From the NCBI GenBank assembly GCA_965112735.1, contig OZ218962.1, positions 1,488,001 through 1,552,000 on the forward strand: DNA of 64,000 nucleotides, read 5' to 3'. This DNA comes from Phaeosaccion multiseriatum. Lineage: Eukaryota; Ochrophyta, other classes. The position numbers and the translations under genes are program-made. Shown here piece by piece: positions 33,059 to 47,193 of this stretch. The notes below the pieces were generated by a model. It ran no database searches and had not been told where the DNA came from. It saw only the letters and a program-made list of their open reading frames with translations. Every line of letters starts with the position of its first letter. Within the stretch, counting starts at the first letter, position 1.

Positions 33059-35272
33059 ATGGGACGGGTGAATCGCAAGAAGAAGCATGGAAAGAAGGCC
33101 CGCGACAAGGCGAATCCAATAGGCGGCCATGGCTCCGCGGCGGAAGGAAGCTCGGTGTCTCAAGGCTCCTCCTCGGGAGGTGTACTGGAAGGCCTCGGGA
33201 GCCTCGATACTGCGGTGAGAGAGAGCAGCTGCATGGCTATTGCCAGCATGTTTTCGACTCTGGAGTACGGTCATGGTAACAGTAGCAACGACACCAACTG
33301 GGCCGTGGCAAAGAAGCTGCTGGACGGTGGAGTTGTGCGGGCGCTGCTGCATCGCCTGGTCGATGCGGCCCCCTCGGTGCGCCTCAACGCAGCTGGCGCG
33401 CTCCATAACATTTCAGGCACAGGAGACCCACGGATCTGCGAGCGAATGGTGCACGATGACAGTCTTACTCCGCTCTTGAAGCTGCTCGGGGATTCCTCTT
33501 CGGGAGGAGTGGTTGTTGAGGCAAACGAGGCGGCTCACGCGCAGGCCGCGGTGCTGAAGCAAATGCTGCTATGCCTGACCAATCTATTGGAGGCCTCTGA
33601 CGTAGCGGTGTCTCGCTTCACTCAGCAGGGCGGCCTGAAGGTCCTGCTGGCCCTGCTCGGGTCTGGTGGCGGTGGTGAGCGGAGCCGCAGTGAGATATTC
33701 GATGCAGCACTTGCCGTGCTCCATCTGGTGACAGATTCCAACCCTGTACTTGTGCAGCAGCTCATGGACGCTCCGACGGCAGTGGATTCTCTAGTCACTC
33801 TGGTGGGCGCAGGAGCTGCAGACACTGCTCTTCCTATGCTCCCGGCGACGAGTCGCCTGCACGCTGCGGGGGTGCTGACACAGGTCCTCGGGTACCTCTG
33901 TGAGGAGCCCCAGAGCTCGAGGCGGGGACAACTCGAAATCCTAGAGCCCGCCAGGTTTGTAGAGGTCATCATTCCAGTCTTGATGGAGAGCGTGGAGTAT
34001 GATGCGGAGGGACTTACTCGCGCGAAGGCGGAGTTGGCGCAAGCGCTGCCTGCGCCAGCGCCGCGCTCTAGGCCTCAAAGTGTGAATGGAGACAACAGCG
34101 GGGTGCTAGAAATGGAGGAAGACCAAGGCGGGCAGGAACCGGCACCGCTGCCCATCCCACCACCGCCGACGGCCAAGCAGAAGAAGGAGGTGGACTACGA
34201 CGGCATGAGCGAAGAGGCGAGCATTCGATGGCAGTGGAAGGAGGCCGTCGCGCAGCCCCTCAAGGTGGCCGTGGAGGTGCTGAATGACGTCAGCAGCTTG
34301 GGAGTCGAGGAAGGGAGCGCAGATGAAGAAGAAGGGTTGTTGGAGGAGTGGGAGAGTGACGATGTTGCTGGAGGGGGCGCGGGTGCGGTGGTCGCAGCAG
34401 CTGCTGCTGCACCCTTTACCAATGTGAGTTCTCAAGGAGGGACCGATTTTTCTTCTCGATTGGCGGCAGCAGTACATGCAAAGCTATTGTCCATCGAAGC
34501 TCTCCCCAAGGTCCTGTCGGTGGTCACCAAGTTGGTTGAGGTCAATGTTGCGGAGGACTCTTCATTGCCCAACGGAATTTCAAAGGACATTGCCGAGCTT
34601 CGCGTGACATGCGCCTTGTGCGCTGCCAACTTGTTACAGAACGCTCCTCTCAAGAGCCTGGGTGACCTCGAGCAAATGTGGAACACCGTGTGCAGTCTTG
34701 TGCAACACGCGTGCTCTTCTACAGTGGGGAGGCGGGCTTCACCTGAAATGGTTGCTGCACTCTCTAGCATACTATGGGGGCTCGTGCGGAGGGACAGCGC
34801 GGGGGGGGCGCGGCTGGCCTCAAAGCTTCCCTCAGGAATGGGCGAGCAAGTGGATTCGTCCATAGACCTTATTTTTGGCCTTTGCGACCCGGCAAACGTG
34901 CACGCGAATGTGGAGACACGGGTAAATGCGGTAGCCATCCTGTCAGGTCTAGGAAGTGCTTCAGTACACAACGAAGCGTGTAACAGGGTGTTGGGGAGTG
35001 CGCTGGTGGCTGCCCTGGACGATCCCTGCCCCCTCGTACAGAGCGAGGCCTTGAACGGCATCATGGACATATACGGGGGGCAGGACATCGAGGCCTACGA
35101 CCGGGTCTTTGCAGATGGGGGCATGCTGCAGGCGCTACAGAGAGTGGCAGGAGACTTCAAGGCGAAGGTGCGGCGCGAAGGTGCTCAGCACGGGCAGGAC
35201 GCGCTGGCACATATGAAGGAGACTGCCCTCAACACCACCCGCTTCATCAAGTACAAGAGAGAACACAAATAA
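33059..35272 (+). CDS. Symportin-like HEAT/ARM repeat protein (SYO1/HEATR3)
   Basis: Single exon of 737 aa. SYO1/HEATR3 co-imports ribosomal proteins uL5 and uL18 into the nucleus for 5S RNP assembly. The N-terminus has the short basic start (MGRVNRKKKHGKKARDK) of the family. ARM/HEAT repeats follow: LDTAVRESSCMAIASMFSTL, APSVRLNAAGALHNISGTGD and LKQMLLCLTNLLEASDVAVS. A long acidic loop interrupts the solenoid (EEGSADEEEGLLEEWESDD), as in HEATR3. The C-terminal block FKAKVRREGAQHGQDALAH with NTTRFIKYKREHK matches the family end. Lack of introns over 2.2 kb is notable beside the intron-rich neighbours. Family call is good; cargo is inferred. Confidence 0.82.
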   Translation: MGRVNRKKKHGKKARDKANPIGGHGSAAEGSSVSQGSSSGGVLEGLGSLDTAVRESSCMAIASMFSTLEYGHGNSSNDTNWAVAKKLLDGGVVRALLHRLVDAAPSVRLNAAGALHNISGTGDPRICERMVHDDSLTPLLKLLGDSSSGGVVVEANEAAHAQAAVLKQMLLCLTNLLEASDVAVSRFTQQGGLKVLLALLGSGGGGERSRSEIFDAALAVLHLVTDSNPVLVQQLMDAPTAVDSLVTLVGAGAADTALPMLPATSRLHAAGVLTQVLGYLCEEPQSSRRGQLEILEPARFVEVIIPVLMESVEYDAEGLTRAKAELAQALPAPAPRSRPQSVNGDNSGVLEMEEDQGGQEPAPLPIPPPPTAKQKKEVDYDGMSEEASIRWQWKEAVAQPLKVAVEVLNDVSSLGVEEGSADEEEGLLEEWESDDVAGGGAGAVVAAAAAAPFTNVSSQGGTDFSSRLAAAVHAKLLSIEALPKVLSVVTKLVEVNVAEDSSLPNGISKDIAELRVTCALCAANLLQNAPLKSLGDLEQMWNTVCSLVQHACSSTVGRRASPEMVAALSSILWGLVRRDSAGGARLASKLPSGMGEQVDSSIDLIFGLCDPANVHANVETRVNAVAILSGLGSASVHNEACNRVLGSALVAALDDPCPLVQSEALNGIMDIYGGQDIEAYDRVFADGGMLQALQRVAGDFKAKVRREGAQHGQDALAHMKETALNTTRFIKYKREHK

Positions 35273-35701
35273 CCAATACTTTTACTTTACCAATACTTCT
35301 TTCAAAAAGTATCCTAATGCTTCAATTCAACATCCTATCTCCCTCCTCGATGGGCGAAGAGAGGAGAGTAGGATGAATTATGGAGGAAACTGAAACTGAG
35401 AACTGAAGACTTGTACTACGGACGAGCAACAAAACCCCCTCTCTTCTCTTCAGGTGATGCTCTCAACACTGTCTGGCTACGATTTACGACTCTCTTCTGT
35501 GTACACGCCCGCACGATCCTCTCCCGCTATTGTACTCCATGTATTGTTTCTCTTCCTCCCATCTCCTTCCCCCGCCTGTCTCACTCCGCCGCTTGTCCAT
35601 GCTCTGCGATCTCTCTTTCTGTCCCGTCTTGCCTTTTATCCCGGAAAGATTGGCTTTAAGGTGCCGTCCCCAGGCTCGAGAGCGAGAGATAGGCGGCGAT
35701 C
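35273..35701. other. Intergenic, C/T-rich promoter of the GET2-like gene
   Basis: A 429-bp gap. Near its start is a repeated GAAACTGAAACTGAGAACTG (35385 on). The second half is a pyrimidine-rich tract leading to the GET2-like start. No coding sequence is supported. Confidence 0.5.
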
Positions 35702-37513
35702 ATGGCGCTAACACCTCAAGAGATGCGGGAGAAGAGAAAGGCGAGGATCATGGCCCGGAATCAAAGTGGAGGGCTTGCGGTCACCGACCTCATGTCGGAG
35801 GAAGAAAGAAAGAAGCAGGACGAGGAAAAGAGGACGAAGGAGGGAAAAGAGGAGGAGGAAGAAGAGGACGAGGACGAGGACGAGGAGGAGGAGGAGGAGG
35901 AGGAGGAGGAGGAGGAGGAGGAGGAGGAGGAGGAGGAGCAGGAGCAGGAGCAGGAGGAGGAGGAGGAAGAGGCCGGGGGGGATGAAGGAGCGCAAGATGG
36001 GCAGCTCTCTCCGGCTCCAACTGCTGCTGGCGATGTCGATCTCGCTTTGGACAGCGCAGTGGAAGACTTCTTCGCGATGGAGCATGAAAAGCAGCAGACG
36101 AAGGAGGTGGCTGCTGTCTCACAGACGGCTGGACCTGGGCCCGTATCTTCGGCTCGACAGAAGGCTGCTGAGCGGCGAAAGCGCATCCTCGCGAAGGGCA
36201 AGGAGCGCATGGCGTTGGTTCAGGGTGACCGTATCGTAGGCGGGCACGATCCTGCATCGGTGGGGTCGGTGAAAGAGAGTGGAGAGGATTCCGAAGAGGG
36301 GAAGGAGGGAGCCAATGCTGAAACCCCCCCGTCCACGTTCGACGCGGACACCTTTGTACCCAATAAGATACGAGTCGTTCGTCCCGCGAAAGTCACGTCT
36401 GGCCGCGCTGAGCAGCAGCAGCAACAGCAGCCGCGAACCTCGGGAAGTGCTATTTTCAAGGGCAAGCCTTTGGATGCAGACACGGCTCGGAAGCTTCAGG
36501 AAACTAAGGACGAGGTGGCTGCCAGGCGGAAGCGGTTGGCGAGCTCCCGAGGCATCCGCAGGACCCTCTCCTTCTGGACCTTTGTGGAGGCGTTGGTGAC
36601 GTTTCTGGTGATGGCGACGATTGGGGTGTGCCTCGGTATGATGATGTTGCCCACTGCTATGGAGGCAGTGGAGGAGCAGGCAGCGGCCAGGGCGAGGAGT
36701 GCCGAGCTGGGGAGCAGTCGGGCGTCAATGGAGCAGTACGCGCGAGAGCTGGGGGGTGGAGCGGGGGGCGGGGTTGCGGCAGAGTTCGAGGGCCGAGACT
36801 TCGAGGCGGGCGGCGTGGCAGCCTGGGATTCACCGCTTGTGGACTTTGTGGGCAGGAAAGTCGAATTCCTGTTCGACATTCTCTCTTCCTGCTTTTCCTT
36901 CTCCTGCTTACCGCTTCTCATCCTAGCCGTGGCTGCGCGATTGGTGGTCCTGGGCGTTTTTGCTGGTGTGCGCCTCCTGCTGGGCTACCCGCTGCTCGTG
37001 TCAGCGAAGAAGAAGAGTACGGGAGACTTTGACATCGTCGGAATTGTCGCCAAGGTGGTGCCAGGACTGGCCAAGGCGATACGTGAGTGAATACTCCTGG
37101 GGCAACCCTTGGCGCTTACCACTGTGCTTTTGTGCGTACTTTCTGACGTGATTTACCTCCCTCCTCGCATTTGCCGCCTTCCTGTCTACTGACTACAGGG
37201 GCTTGGAATATTTCACAGGCAATCCTGGGAGACATGTCGCTGATTCTGCTGTCGGTCCTCGCCACCTTTGTTGCCGGTACGATCGTAGGTGGGGTGAGGA
37301 GGAGGATGCAAGGGGCGGAGTTTGCCTTTCTCTGCCTTCCTACCCCTGCAGAGAGAAAGAAAGAGAGAGCGAGAGCTGCCTTGTCCTTATCAACTTTGAC
37401 ACCCCCCCCCTCCTGACTACTTTTGCTCTCTACGAAATGCAGGCGTGTACGCTCCCCAGCTCAAGGGCATGGTGGATACTCTGAGCATGGACGGCGGCGT
37501 TCAGGACCTGTAA
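35702..37513 (+). CDS. GET2/CAML-like three-pass membrane protein
   Basis: Three exons: 35702-37082, 37199-37276 and 37443-37513 (509 aa). The N-terminal region is cytosolic in character, with a basic start (MREKRKARIMARNQSG), a poly-Glu run of about 45 residues, and a second basic block AERRKRILAKGKERMALVQG. This Arg-rich motif resembles the one GET2/CAML uses to bind the ATPase GET3/TRC40. Three C-terminal hydrophobic segments follow: TFVEALVTFLVMATIGVCLG, CLPLLILAVAARLVVLGVF and MSLILLSVLATFVAG. That topology matches GET2/CAML, the ER receptor for tail-anchored protein insertion. Sequence similarity outside these features is not obvious to me, so the name is an inference from architecture. 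Exon frames join cleanly. Confidence 0.5.
35850..35965 (+). repeat. GAG triplet array (poly-Glu coding)
   Basis: GAG/GAC codons run through exon 1 of the GET2-like gene, encoding an acidic run. Perfect GAG units occur at about 35883-35938. Confidence 0.9.
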
Positions 37514-37661
37514 TGTGTCCGCTGAGGAGGGGGGGGGGGTTCAGGGAAAGGCATATGTGACGACTTTTGCAGGCGCGCACAGTCATCTTTAATGCCAAGA
37601 GTTTTATGGTTTTATGTTCGATATGTACAGGTTATGGTAAAACAGGAGCCGCGCCGTCGAC

Positions 37662-39167
37662 TCAGGTGTCGAGCTTGAGAAAGTCGGGGGCCCCCGTCGC
37701 CCGGCCGTACGAAGCCTGCTTGACGAGGAACGTGATCCCAATGACTACGCAAGCACAGCCGAGAGTTACATACCCCCAGCCAATGGCGCTATTCTTGGTT
37801 CCCAATTGCGACACTGTGGTCAGCACAAGTGACTTGGAGCCCCCAAACCCGCTTACATGAAAGTTGTTCTCCACGCTGAATACCACAGTGGTTCCTGCGC
37901 TGATGTCCTCGTCAATGACACCGTAGAGCTTTCGGAAAGTCGGTAGCGCCGCCGTGCGCATCCACACCATAAACCGCTCGCTCGTCACACCTTCCAGTGG
38001 AGAGATGATATTGGGGTAGGTTTCGTAGAGGTACTGCGTCGTATCGTCTCTGGGGTACCAATACTTGAAGGTTCTCCCACTTTCGTCTGTGTAGTTCTGT
38101 ACGAATTGGAACAAAACGTACGCCCGGGGATGTGAGTCTCCCTGAAAGAATGAGAAGGAAAGCTCCTCGCGTCGTACCTGGCAATCATCGAAGCCTGCGC
38201 CCAAGCATGCTTCGCACGATGAGTTGAGGTCGCACTCGGAAGAGGTGAATCCGTCGGGCTGCACGAAACGGTCTCTCCGGTCGGTGCCCCATGCGATACC
38301 ACTCTCGCTCATACCGCTGGTGGTGCCAGAAGACACTTCAATGATATCTGCACGATGTCGAAAGGGCGTGTGTGAGACATCCTGTTCGCAGCCAGAAGGG
38401 CACCTCTTTTCGTCCTGTCTCGTCTCACTCACCGCTAAACATACTATTTGCAATAAGGCCGCACGGGTGCAGTGTCAGGCTTCCTGCGGTCTTTAGTGGC
38501 TCGCAATCATCGAGGTCCACATCATTCACCTCGCCGAGCAGCTGGCTGCTGCTCCGGGACTTAACATACCGCCGGTGGTTCTGATAGAAATTTGTGAGCT
38601 CATAGTACACGTAGACGGGCTGCTCCATATCCTCTGTGACAGATATTGATATCTGCACAATTCGAGCACAAGGGGGGGGGGGGGGGCTTGGGTACTGACG
38701 GTGTGCGCGAGGTCGAGCTAGTCACAAACAGAGCCCTCCAGTACCTCCTCCGCCTGTGAACCATGGCCATATGCATTTCAACCACCCACCTGACAGTCTC
38801 TCCCCTCGCCGTTGGCCGTAATGGCACAGTCGGAGACATCCTTCCCCTTCCCATCGTACTTGACCGAGTACTCTTTGACGCCCTTGGACACCTCAATCAG
38901 CCAAGCTCCGATGGGAATAAACACAATGCCGAACACCAAAAACACCGCCGCCGCCCAGGGCGGGGTGAGAACTGGCTGCCATGCCCTCAGCTTCTGCTGC
39001 TTGAAAGGCGTGTCTGACACACACCGTGCACGACGAGAAGCGACACAGGAGGGAAGGGGGTGCGGCAAGCACAGGGAATCAGCGCGGGTGGCTGACTGAG
39101 ATCCCAAACAGAATAACCAGCCCTACTCACCGTCCGGCCGCACAGCCTGCTGGACGTCTGGCGCCAT
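37662..39167 (-). CDS. CDC50/LEM3 family, P4-ATPase flippase subunit
   Basis: Four exons on minus: 39167-39131, 39013-38790, 38652-38433 and 38347-37662 (388 aa). CDC50 proteins escort P4-ATPases out of the ER and help them flip phospholipids. One membrane span lies near the N-terminus (AAAVFLVFGIVFIPIGAWLI) and one near the C-terminus (AIGWGYVTLGCACVVIGITF), with a large lumenal domain between. Signatures are YYELTNFYQNHRRYVKS, CGLIANSMFS, FMVWMRTAALPTFRKLYG and NNFHVSGFGGSKSLVL. Exon 4 contains a 36-nt in-frame segment with GT-AG ends (38176-38141) that may be retained or removed. Start codons of this gene and the photodecarboxylase are 179 bp apart, head to head. Family call is very secure. 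Confidence 0.93.
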
Positions 39168-39346
39168 GTCTTTCTTGGGTGAGCCGCCAGAGCAAGAGCA
39201 AAAGGGCGAGGGGATAGGGGGTGTAACTGTCATGGGTATGCACGTCTGGGGGGGTATACGAGTTGCGCTCCCAAAACGTAACATAAACTGCAAGGTGCGC
39301 CTGTTCACGCGTGAAAAAGTGCACATACGCGACGAGGAGAGGTAAA
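39168..39346. promoter_or_regulatory. Shared promoter of CDC50 and fatty acid photodecarboxylase
   Basis: 179 bp between divergent start codons. No TATA box in a convincing position is visible; a GGGGGG run is at about 39247. Any regulatory element here could act on both genes. Confidence 0.45.
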
Positions 39347-42724
<3,378 letters not shown>

Positions 42725-43281
42725 GGGACATGAGGGGGGGGAGCACAACAGCTTCTTCCACAGTTGTTGGAGAGGACGTGGGAGACAGCGCGGAGAACGG
42801 GTACATCGCGAGACGCGCCTATAGTCTGTGTTTCTTCCCGTTGTGTGTTGTGTTGTGCAAAGGAAGCGCGTCTTGCCCGGCAGGGGGCAAGCGTTGCGAA
42901 TGTTCAGATGGAATTAAACATGGTGCAAGCCGCCGGTTTGCAAGGAGTCACTTGGAGGAAATAAGCTGAGGGCATCATGCCCAATTTTACGAACAAGCTC
43001 CCAAGCGCGTGGGGAATGAATGTCTGGGGTTTGCGGTGCGGGGCGCAGGCCCCCGAGGGGACCCTTCTGTCGTTGCCGAGAGTCCGGCGCTGCCAAGGAG
43101 CGAACCACGACACACACGGTGTCCTGTGAGACGGGCATTAGTGTGAATTAATAGTAGTATAATTCTTTATAGTATTAAATTTAAAATTAAAGTAAATTAA
43201 AGTTTAAAAAAAAAAAAAGCGATGGTACCTTGATTCGTCTTACATCCTCTCCCTGTGCCGAGGCCCAGCTCCACCTGGCCC
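42725..43281. other. 3' intergenic between convergent FAP and IspD, with AT-rich island
   Basis: About 560 bp without a supported gene. From 43138 to 43219 the sequence is almost only A and T (attaatagtagtataattct and similar), ending in a run of A at about 43206-43218, in sharp contrast to the GC-rich surroundings. Confidence 0.6.
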
Positions 43282-44935
43282 TCACCGCCGCCCCTTGAGT
43301 ATCTGCTCTGCCACAACCATGTCATCTGGGGTGGTGAGCTTAAGGTTGGTGTATTCTCCCAAAGTGAGCTTCACCTGAGAGGACCAACGCAGGAGGGGAC
43401 CACAGCACACAGAGATCAGAGACCTTCATACCGGCGAGGTTTAGTGGACCTTAACCAACGATCCCCACAAATGCACGAATGAGACCGGCGAGGACAGGAA
43501 ACAAGCCATGTGAGCGACTCACCGGTAAGCCCAATTGCTCAATGATGGACACGTCATCGGTGACTTCCAGCCTGAGGGACAGAAGAGAGTGACAGGAATC
43601 TGAGATCCTCAAGTGACCACGAAGCATTGCACCTTCCCTCGTTGGACACGGGTTAGTTTTTTGGTGATGGGTACTCACTTGTCCTTCTTGACTCTCTCAA
43701 AGCCCTCTCTCAGCAGGTCTGGCTTGATGCATTGTGGCGTCTGGATTTCCCACAGGCGGGAGCGGTCGATGGTCCGCAGCACAAACTCCCCGTCCTCACT
43801 CTCCTGCGGCGGACGGCGGAGAGCGATGAGGGGGTCATGCGTTCTTTGCATAACATAGGGGGCATAAGGCCAATCAAGCTCCTTATCCTACCTTGACGGT
43901 GGCCTTCATTGGCACCCCCAGCACTGCCGCGCCATGCTCGTGGGCGTCCTGAATCACCGCGTACACGCTCTCCGGCGTCACCAGGGGCCTCGCTGCGTCG
44001 TGCACACACACCACCGAGCAGTCGGTGCCGACGGCCTGCAGCCCGCTAGCCACGCTGTCCTGCCGCTCCGTGCCGGGGTCGGCGAAGGAAAGGCGAGGGT
44101 CGCTTTCCTGGAGCGCCAAAAACTCGTCGCGATACTGCTCGTTGATTACTAGAACGAGCTGAGAGATACCTGGACCACAACCACAATGGCAAGGGCAGGG
44201 GGGCGGGGTGTCGGTGAAAGAAGAGGCGAAACTTCGGTGGAGCCTTCCAAGGACCAAAGGGAGAGTAGGTTATCTACTTACTACCAAAGGGGAGAGAGAG
44301 AGAGGTAGAGAGGGGGAGGGGGGCAAAGAGGAAGTGAGCCACAGGCTTTCGGCACTCACCCTCCAGACCCAAGAACAGCTCAAGGCTATGTTGTAAGACA
44401 GGCTTGCCCATCAGCTCCAGGAACTGCTTCGGCCTGTCTGCCTTCATGCGGCTCCCCGTGCCGCCCGCCAAGATGATAGCGGCCACGTTATTCACCTAAG
44501 TGGGCAGGAGCAGCGTTGGAGCTCAACCCTCAAGGGCTAGGGGGGAAACTGTGGAACGTAGCACAGGGCCCATCTCAGGACCAGAAGTACGAACCTTCTC
44601 CCCTTGTGTGTCAGTCTCAGGCACCTGAAGATGTATTGCACAGCGTTTCATCAAGCAGAGGTACTTTAGAAGTGAGCTTATCGTCGGTATTTGGCTTTTG
44701 GACGAAGCAGTGGCAGAGCAAGCATAACGTGATGAAGCCACGTATACTCAAGGGTACCTACGTGATCGGCTGACAAAGCTCTGCTACTGCTGCTGGTGCC
44801 GCTCCCTCTCCCGCTGTCTCTGCCTTGCCATGGTGTCGCCCTCCGGGCCCATAAGCCCCCGCCTGACGCCAAAAATGCCTTCGCCGGGGACAAAGCAAAG
44901 ATCAGGACGAAGAGGATGCCACATAATACTTGCAT
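43282..44935 (-). CDS. ispD: 2-C-methyl-D-erythritol 4-phosphate cytidylyltransferase, plastid
   Basis: Six exons on minus: 44935-44762, 44495-44360, 44169-43892, 43803-43679, 43571-43523 and 43374-43282 (284 aa). IspD joins MEP with CTP to give CDP-ME, the third step of plastid isoprenoid synthesis. Exon 1 encodes only the targeting region: signal peptide MQVLCGILFVLIFALSPAKA, the junction AKAFLA, and a basic Ser/Gly transit part. The enzyme begins exactly at exon 2 with NNVAAIILAGGTGSRMKADR (CTP loop) and continues with PKQFLELMGKPV, VHDAARPLVTPESV, VLGVPMKATVK, TPQCIKP and LEVTDDVSIIE. The clean split between targeting exon and enzyme suggests the presequence was added by exon shuffling (inference). 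With DXR, two of the seven MEP enzymes are in this window. Confidence 0.95.
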
Positions 44936-45275
44936 GAGGAACGGAGTTTATAATGGAACGGGAAAAGTGGAAGGACAAGGTGGTTCTTCAAACCAAGTCA
45001 CAACTGGCGGTTCAAATTCTTCTTCTCCCCCTTGATCCCCCCTTCCCAAGACAATTGCTTTGCTTGCTCAGTCGGCAAGGGTCCATAGGGCCTAACGGGA
45101 AGTGGCTCACCCATCTCCCCACCATCTCATTTGATCTCCCTCCCGTTGACGAGTGAGAGGGTCTTGCCGCGCGACGTTGGTGGGGGGTGGGCCGTCGGCA
45201 TTGCCGGCTCTGTAGCGGTACTGCGTGTGTCTCCGCGCTGCTACTGCTGAGCTGTTGCGCGAGAGAGGGAGGAAG
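44936..45275. other. Divergent promoter region of ispD and the cyclophilin gene
   Basis: A 340-bp gap between start codons with no coding sequence supported. No clear regulatory motif is recognised. Confidence 0.5.
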
Positions 45276-46896
45276 ATGGTGTGCCTGGGTGTCTGGCTCA
45301 ACGTCCAGAGCGTGCTCCTGGTCGTGCTGGTCTTCTCGGCATCTCACTTTTTCGCGCACTGTGAGGAAGGCGGGAGCAGTGCAGAGTGGTGGAACACGCC
45401 AGGAGAGGGCTACAAGACGGTGACCAAGGTCAAGTGCTTGACATCCGTCAGTGGAGGTGAGGAGAAGAAAGCCTATGGTCAAACATTTGTGTCGCGAATG
45501 CCATGCGCTTCTTTCTCGTGATGCTCTTTCGCCCCCCCCCCAGCGCCCTTTTCTCTGGAGGTGCGGCACGAGTGGTCTCCATTGGGTGCCCAGCGATTCA
45601 TCGAGCTGGTGCAGGATGACTGGTTTATGGTAAGGGATGACGTAGAAGGGCAAGCGCGGCATTGGGAAAGCGCTTGCGAATCTGAGTCCGTTTCGTGGAG
45701 CCGTAGATTCCCTGCTCTTCCATCTGTCTGTGCTCTCGCTCTTTGGGGCCACCAACTGTGGGCCTGGGCCTTGCTTCCTATTCACCAGACTTTCAACTAG
45801 AAGGGGGGGGTTGGAAGCACTCCTTGGCCCTTTGTCTTGACGATGCGAGGCTCAGATTGGGTGATGTGCTATAACGGACGTATCATCTCTGGCCTTTCCC
45901 CCGTGCCCTTCCGCAAACAGGACATGCCCTTTTTCCGCTGCGTGAAGAATTTCTTAGTGCAGTTTGGCATCTCGAGTGACATGCCGCTGAAGGCCAAGTG
46001 GAGGAAGGTTCAGCCCATACAGGTGCGTGCGTGATGCCGTTTCGAACGCGGGAAGCTCTGTCACAAACAAGGTGCACGTTGTCACCTCGCTTTTTTGGTC
46101 GGGTGCATGCATCCCACACCAGGTGGTCCGACTAGGGGCTATTCACCTGGCCCGGGAGAGATTCCCCCCTACCTCTCTGCCCCAACCTAACGCCCCCATC
46201 GCCGCACAGGACGACCCGTCGCTGAGCATCCCTTTCAAGAGGGGGATGATGAGCTTCGCCGGAGGAGGAGCCAACACAAGGGGCACGCAGGTGTTCATTT
46301 CTTTTGTGGACTCCAAGCACCTTGGGCAGGCGAAGTGGGAGACGCCCTTCGCCATCGTCACGGAGGGCATGAACATCGTTGACTCGCTGTACACAGGATA
46401 CGGAGACCAAAAGCCCTTCAATGCCAATGGCATCGATCAGGGGAAGCTCCAGATCAAAGGCAATGCCTATCTCAGAGAAGAGTTTCCAGAAATATCCTAC
46501 ATTAGAAAGTGCTACATTGCAGAACCAACCCACAACATCGTGGAGAAGGAGCAGGAGGCAGAGAAGGAAAGGAAGGAGGAGGAGAACAAGCAGGCCCAAC
46601 TAGAGCAGCAAAAAAACGCGCTGGAGAAGGACCACGAAAAGCAGAGACAAGCAGAGCTGGAAAAGGGCCGCCTCATCAAGGAGCTTCAAGCGCAGGCGAG
46701 TAACCAGCAGCGGGCGAGAGACGGGGGCGGGGTGCCCGCTGGAGCAGCACAAAAAGCTCCGACTCAGGGGACTGAGGCCAAGAGTGCGCAAGAATCCTCC
46801 GCGGGGAGTGTGGTCGTCCTCGTGCTGGCCGTTGGCGCTGTCTTGGTGCTGGTGGTCAAGCTGCGGACCGGCAAGGACCAGCGCTTGGTCAACTGA
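45276..46896 (+). CDS. Membrane-anchored cyclophilin-like peptidyl-prolyl isomerase
   Basis: Four exons: 45276-45456, 45544-45629, 45921-46022 and 46210-46896 (351 aa). The N-terminus is a signal peptide or anchor (VLLVVLVFSASHFFAHC). The cyclophilin fold is recognisable: GAQRFIELVQDDWFM, then MPFFRCVKNFLVQFG (Arg, Phe and Gln of the active site present), RGMMSFAGGGANTRGTQVFI, and FAIVTEGMNIVDSLYTGYGD. A charged coiled coil of about 70 residues follows (KEQEAEKERKEEENKQAQLE) and then a C-terminal membrane span (SVVVLVLAVGAVLVLVVKL). The overall design suggests a secretory-pathway lumenal isomerase tethered to the membrane. It belongs to the divergent cyclophilins common in algae and oomycetes; catalytic activity is not certain. 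A MITE-like element starts 47 bp after the stop. Confidence 0.8.
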
Positions 46897-46943
46897 GAAT
46901 GATGCTTGGTCCTCATGGACTGTTTTCTTCTCCTCGCGGTGCA

Positions 46944-47186
46944 TCGGCTCCAGGCGAGGTTTCTCGGGCCCCCGATAAAGCAGAAGCCTGCGGCGGCCTG
47001 CGGCCGAAAGTAAGAAGCCTGCGGCTGGCCTGCAGCCAGAAGCCTGCAGAAAGTAGCGAAAAGCCTGCCAAGTCCCCCATTTTTCTCCCAGCCTGCGAAG
47101 CCTGAAGCCTGGCCACTGGCCTGCGAATCCAGGCGGCCGCAGGCTTCTGCTTTATCGGGGGCCTGAGAAACCTCGCCTGGAGCCGA
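46944..47186. mobile_element. MITE-like foldback element with 51-bp inverted ends and 7-bp target duplication
   Basis: A 243-bp element. The left end (46944-46994) begins TCGGCTCCAGGCGAGG; the right end (47136-47186), reverse-complemented, matches it over 51 bp with one mismatch. Both sides are flanked by cggtgca (46937-46943 and 47187-47193), a perfect 7-bp target-site duplication. The interior is built of repeated GCCTGCGG/GCCTGCAG words and has no coding capacity. This is a textbook non-autonomous DNA transposon. The superfamily is not assigned. It sits in the presumed 3' UTR of the cyclophilin gene. Confidence 0.9.
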
Positions 47187-47193
47187 CGGTGCA

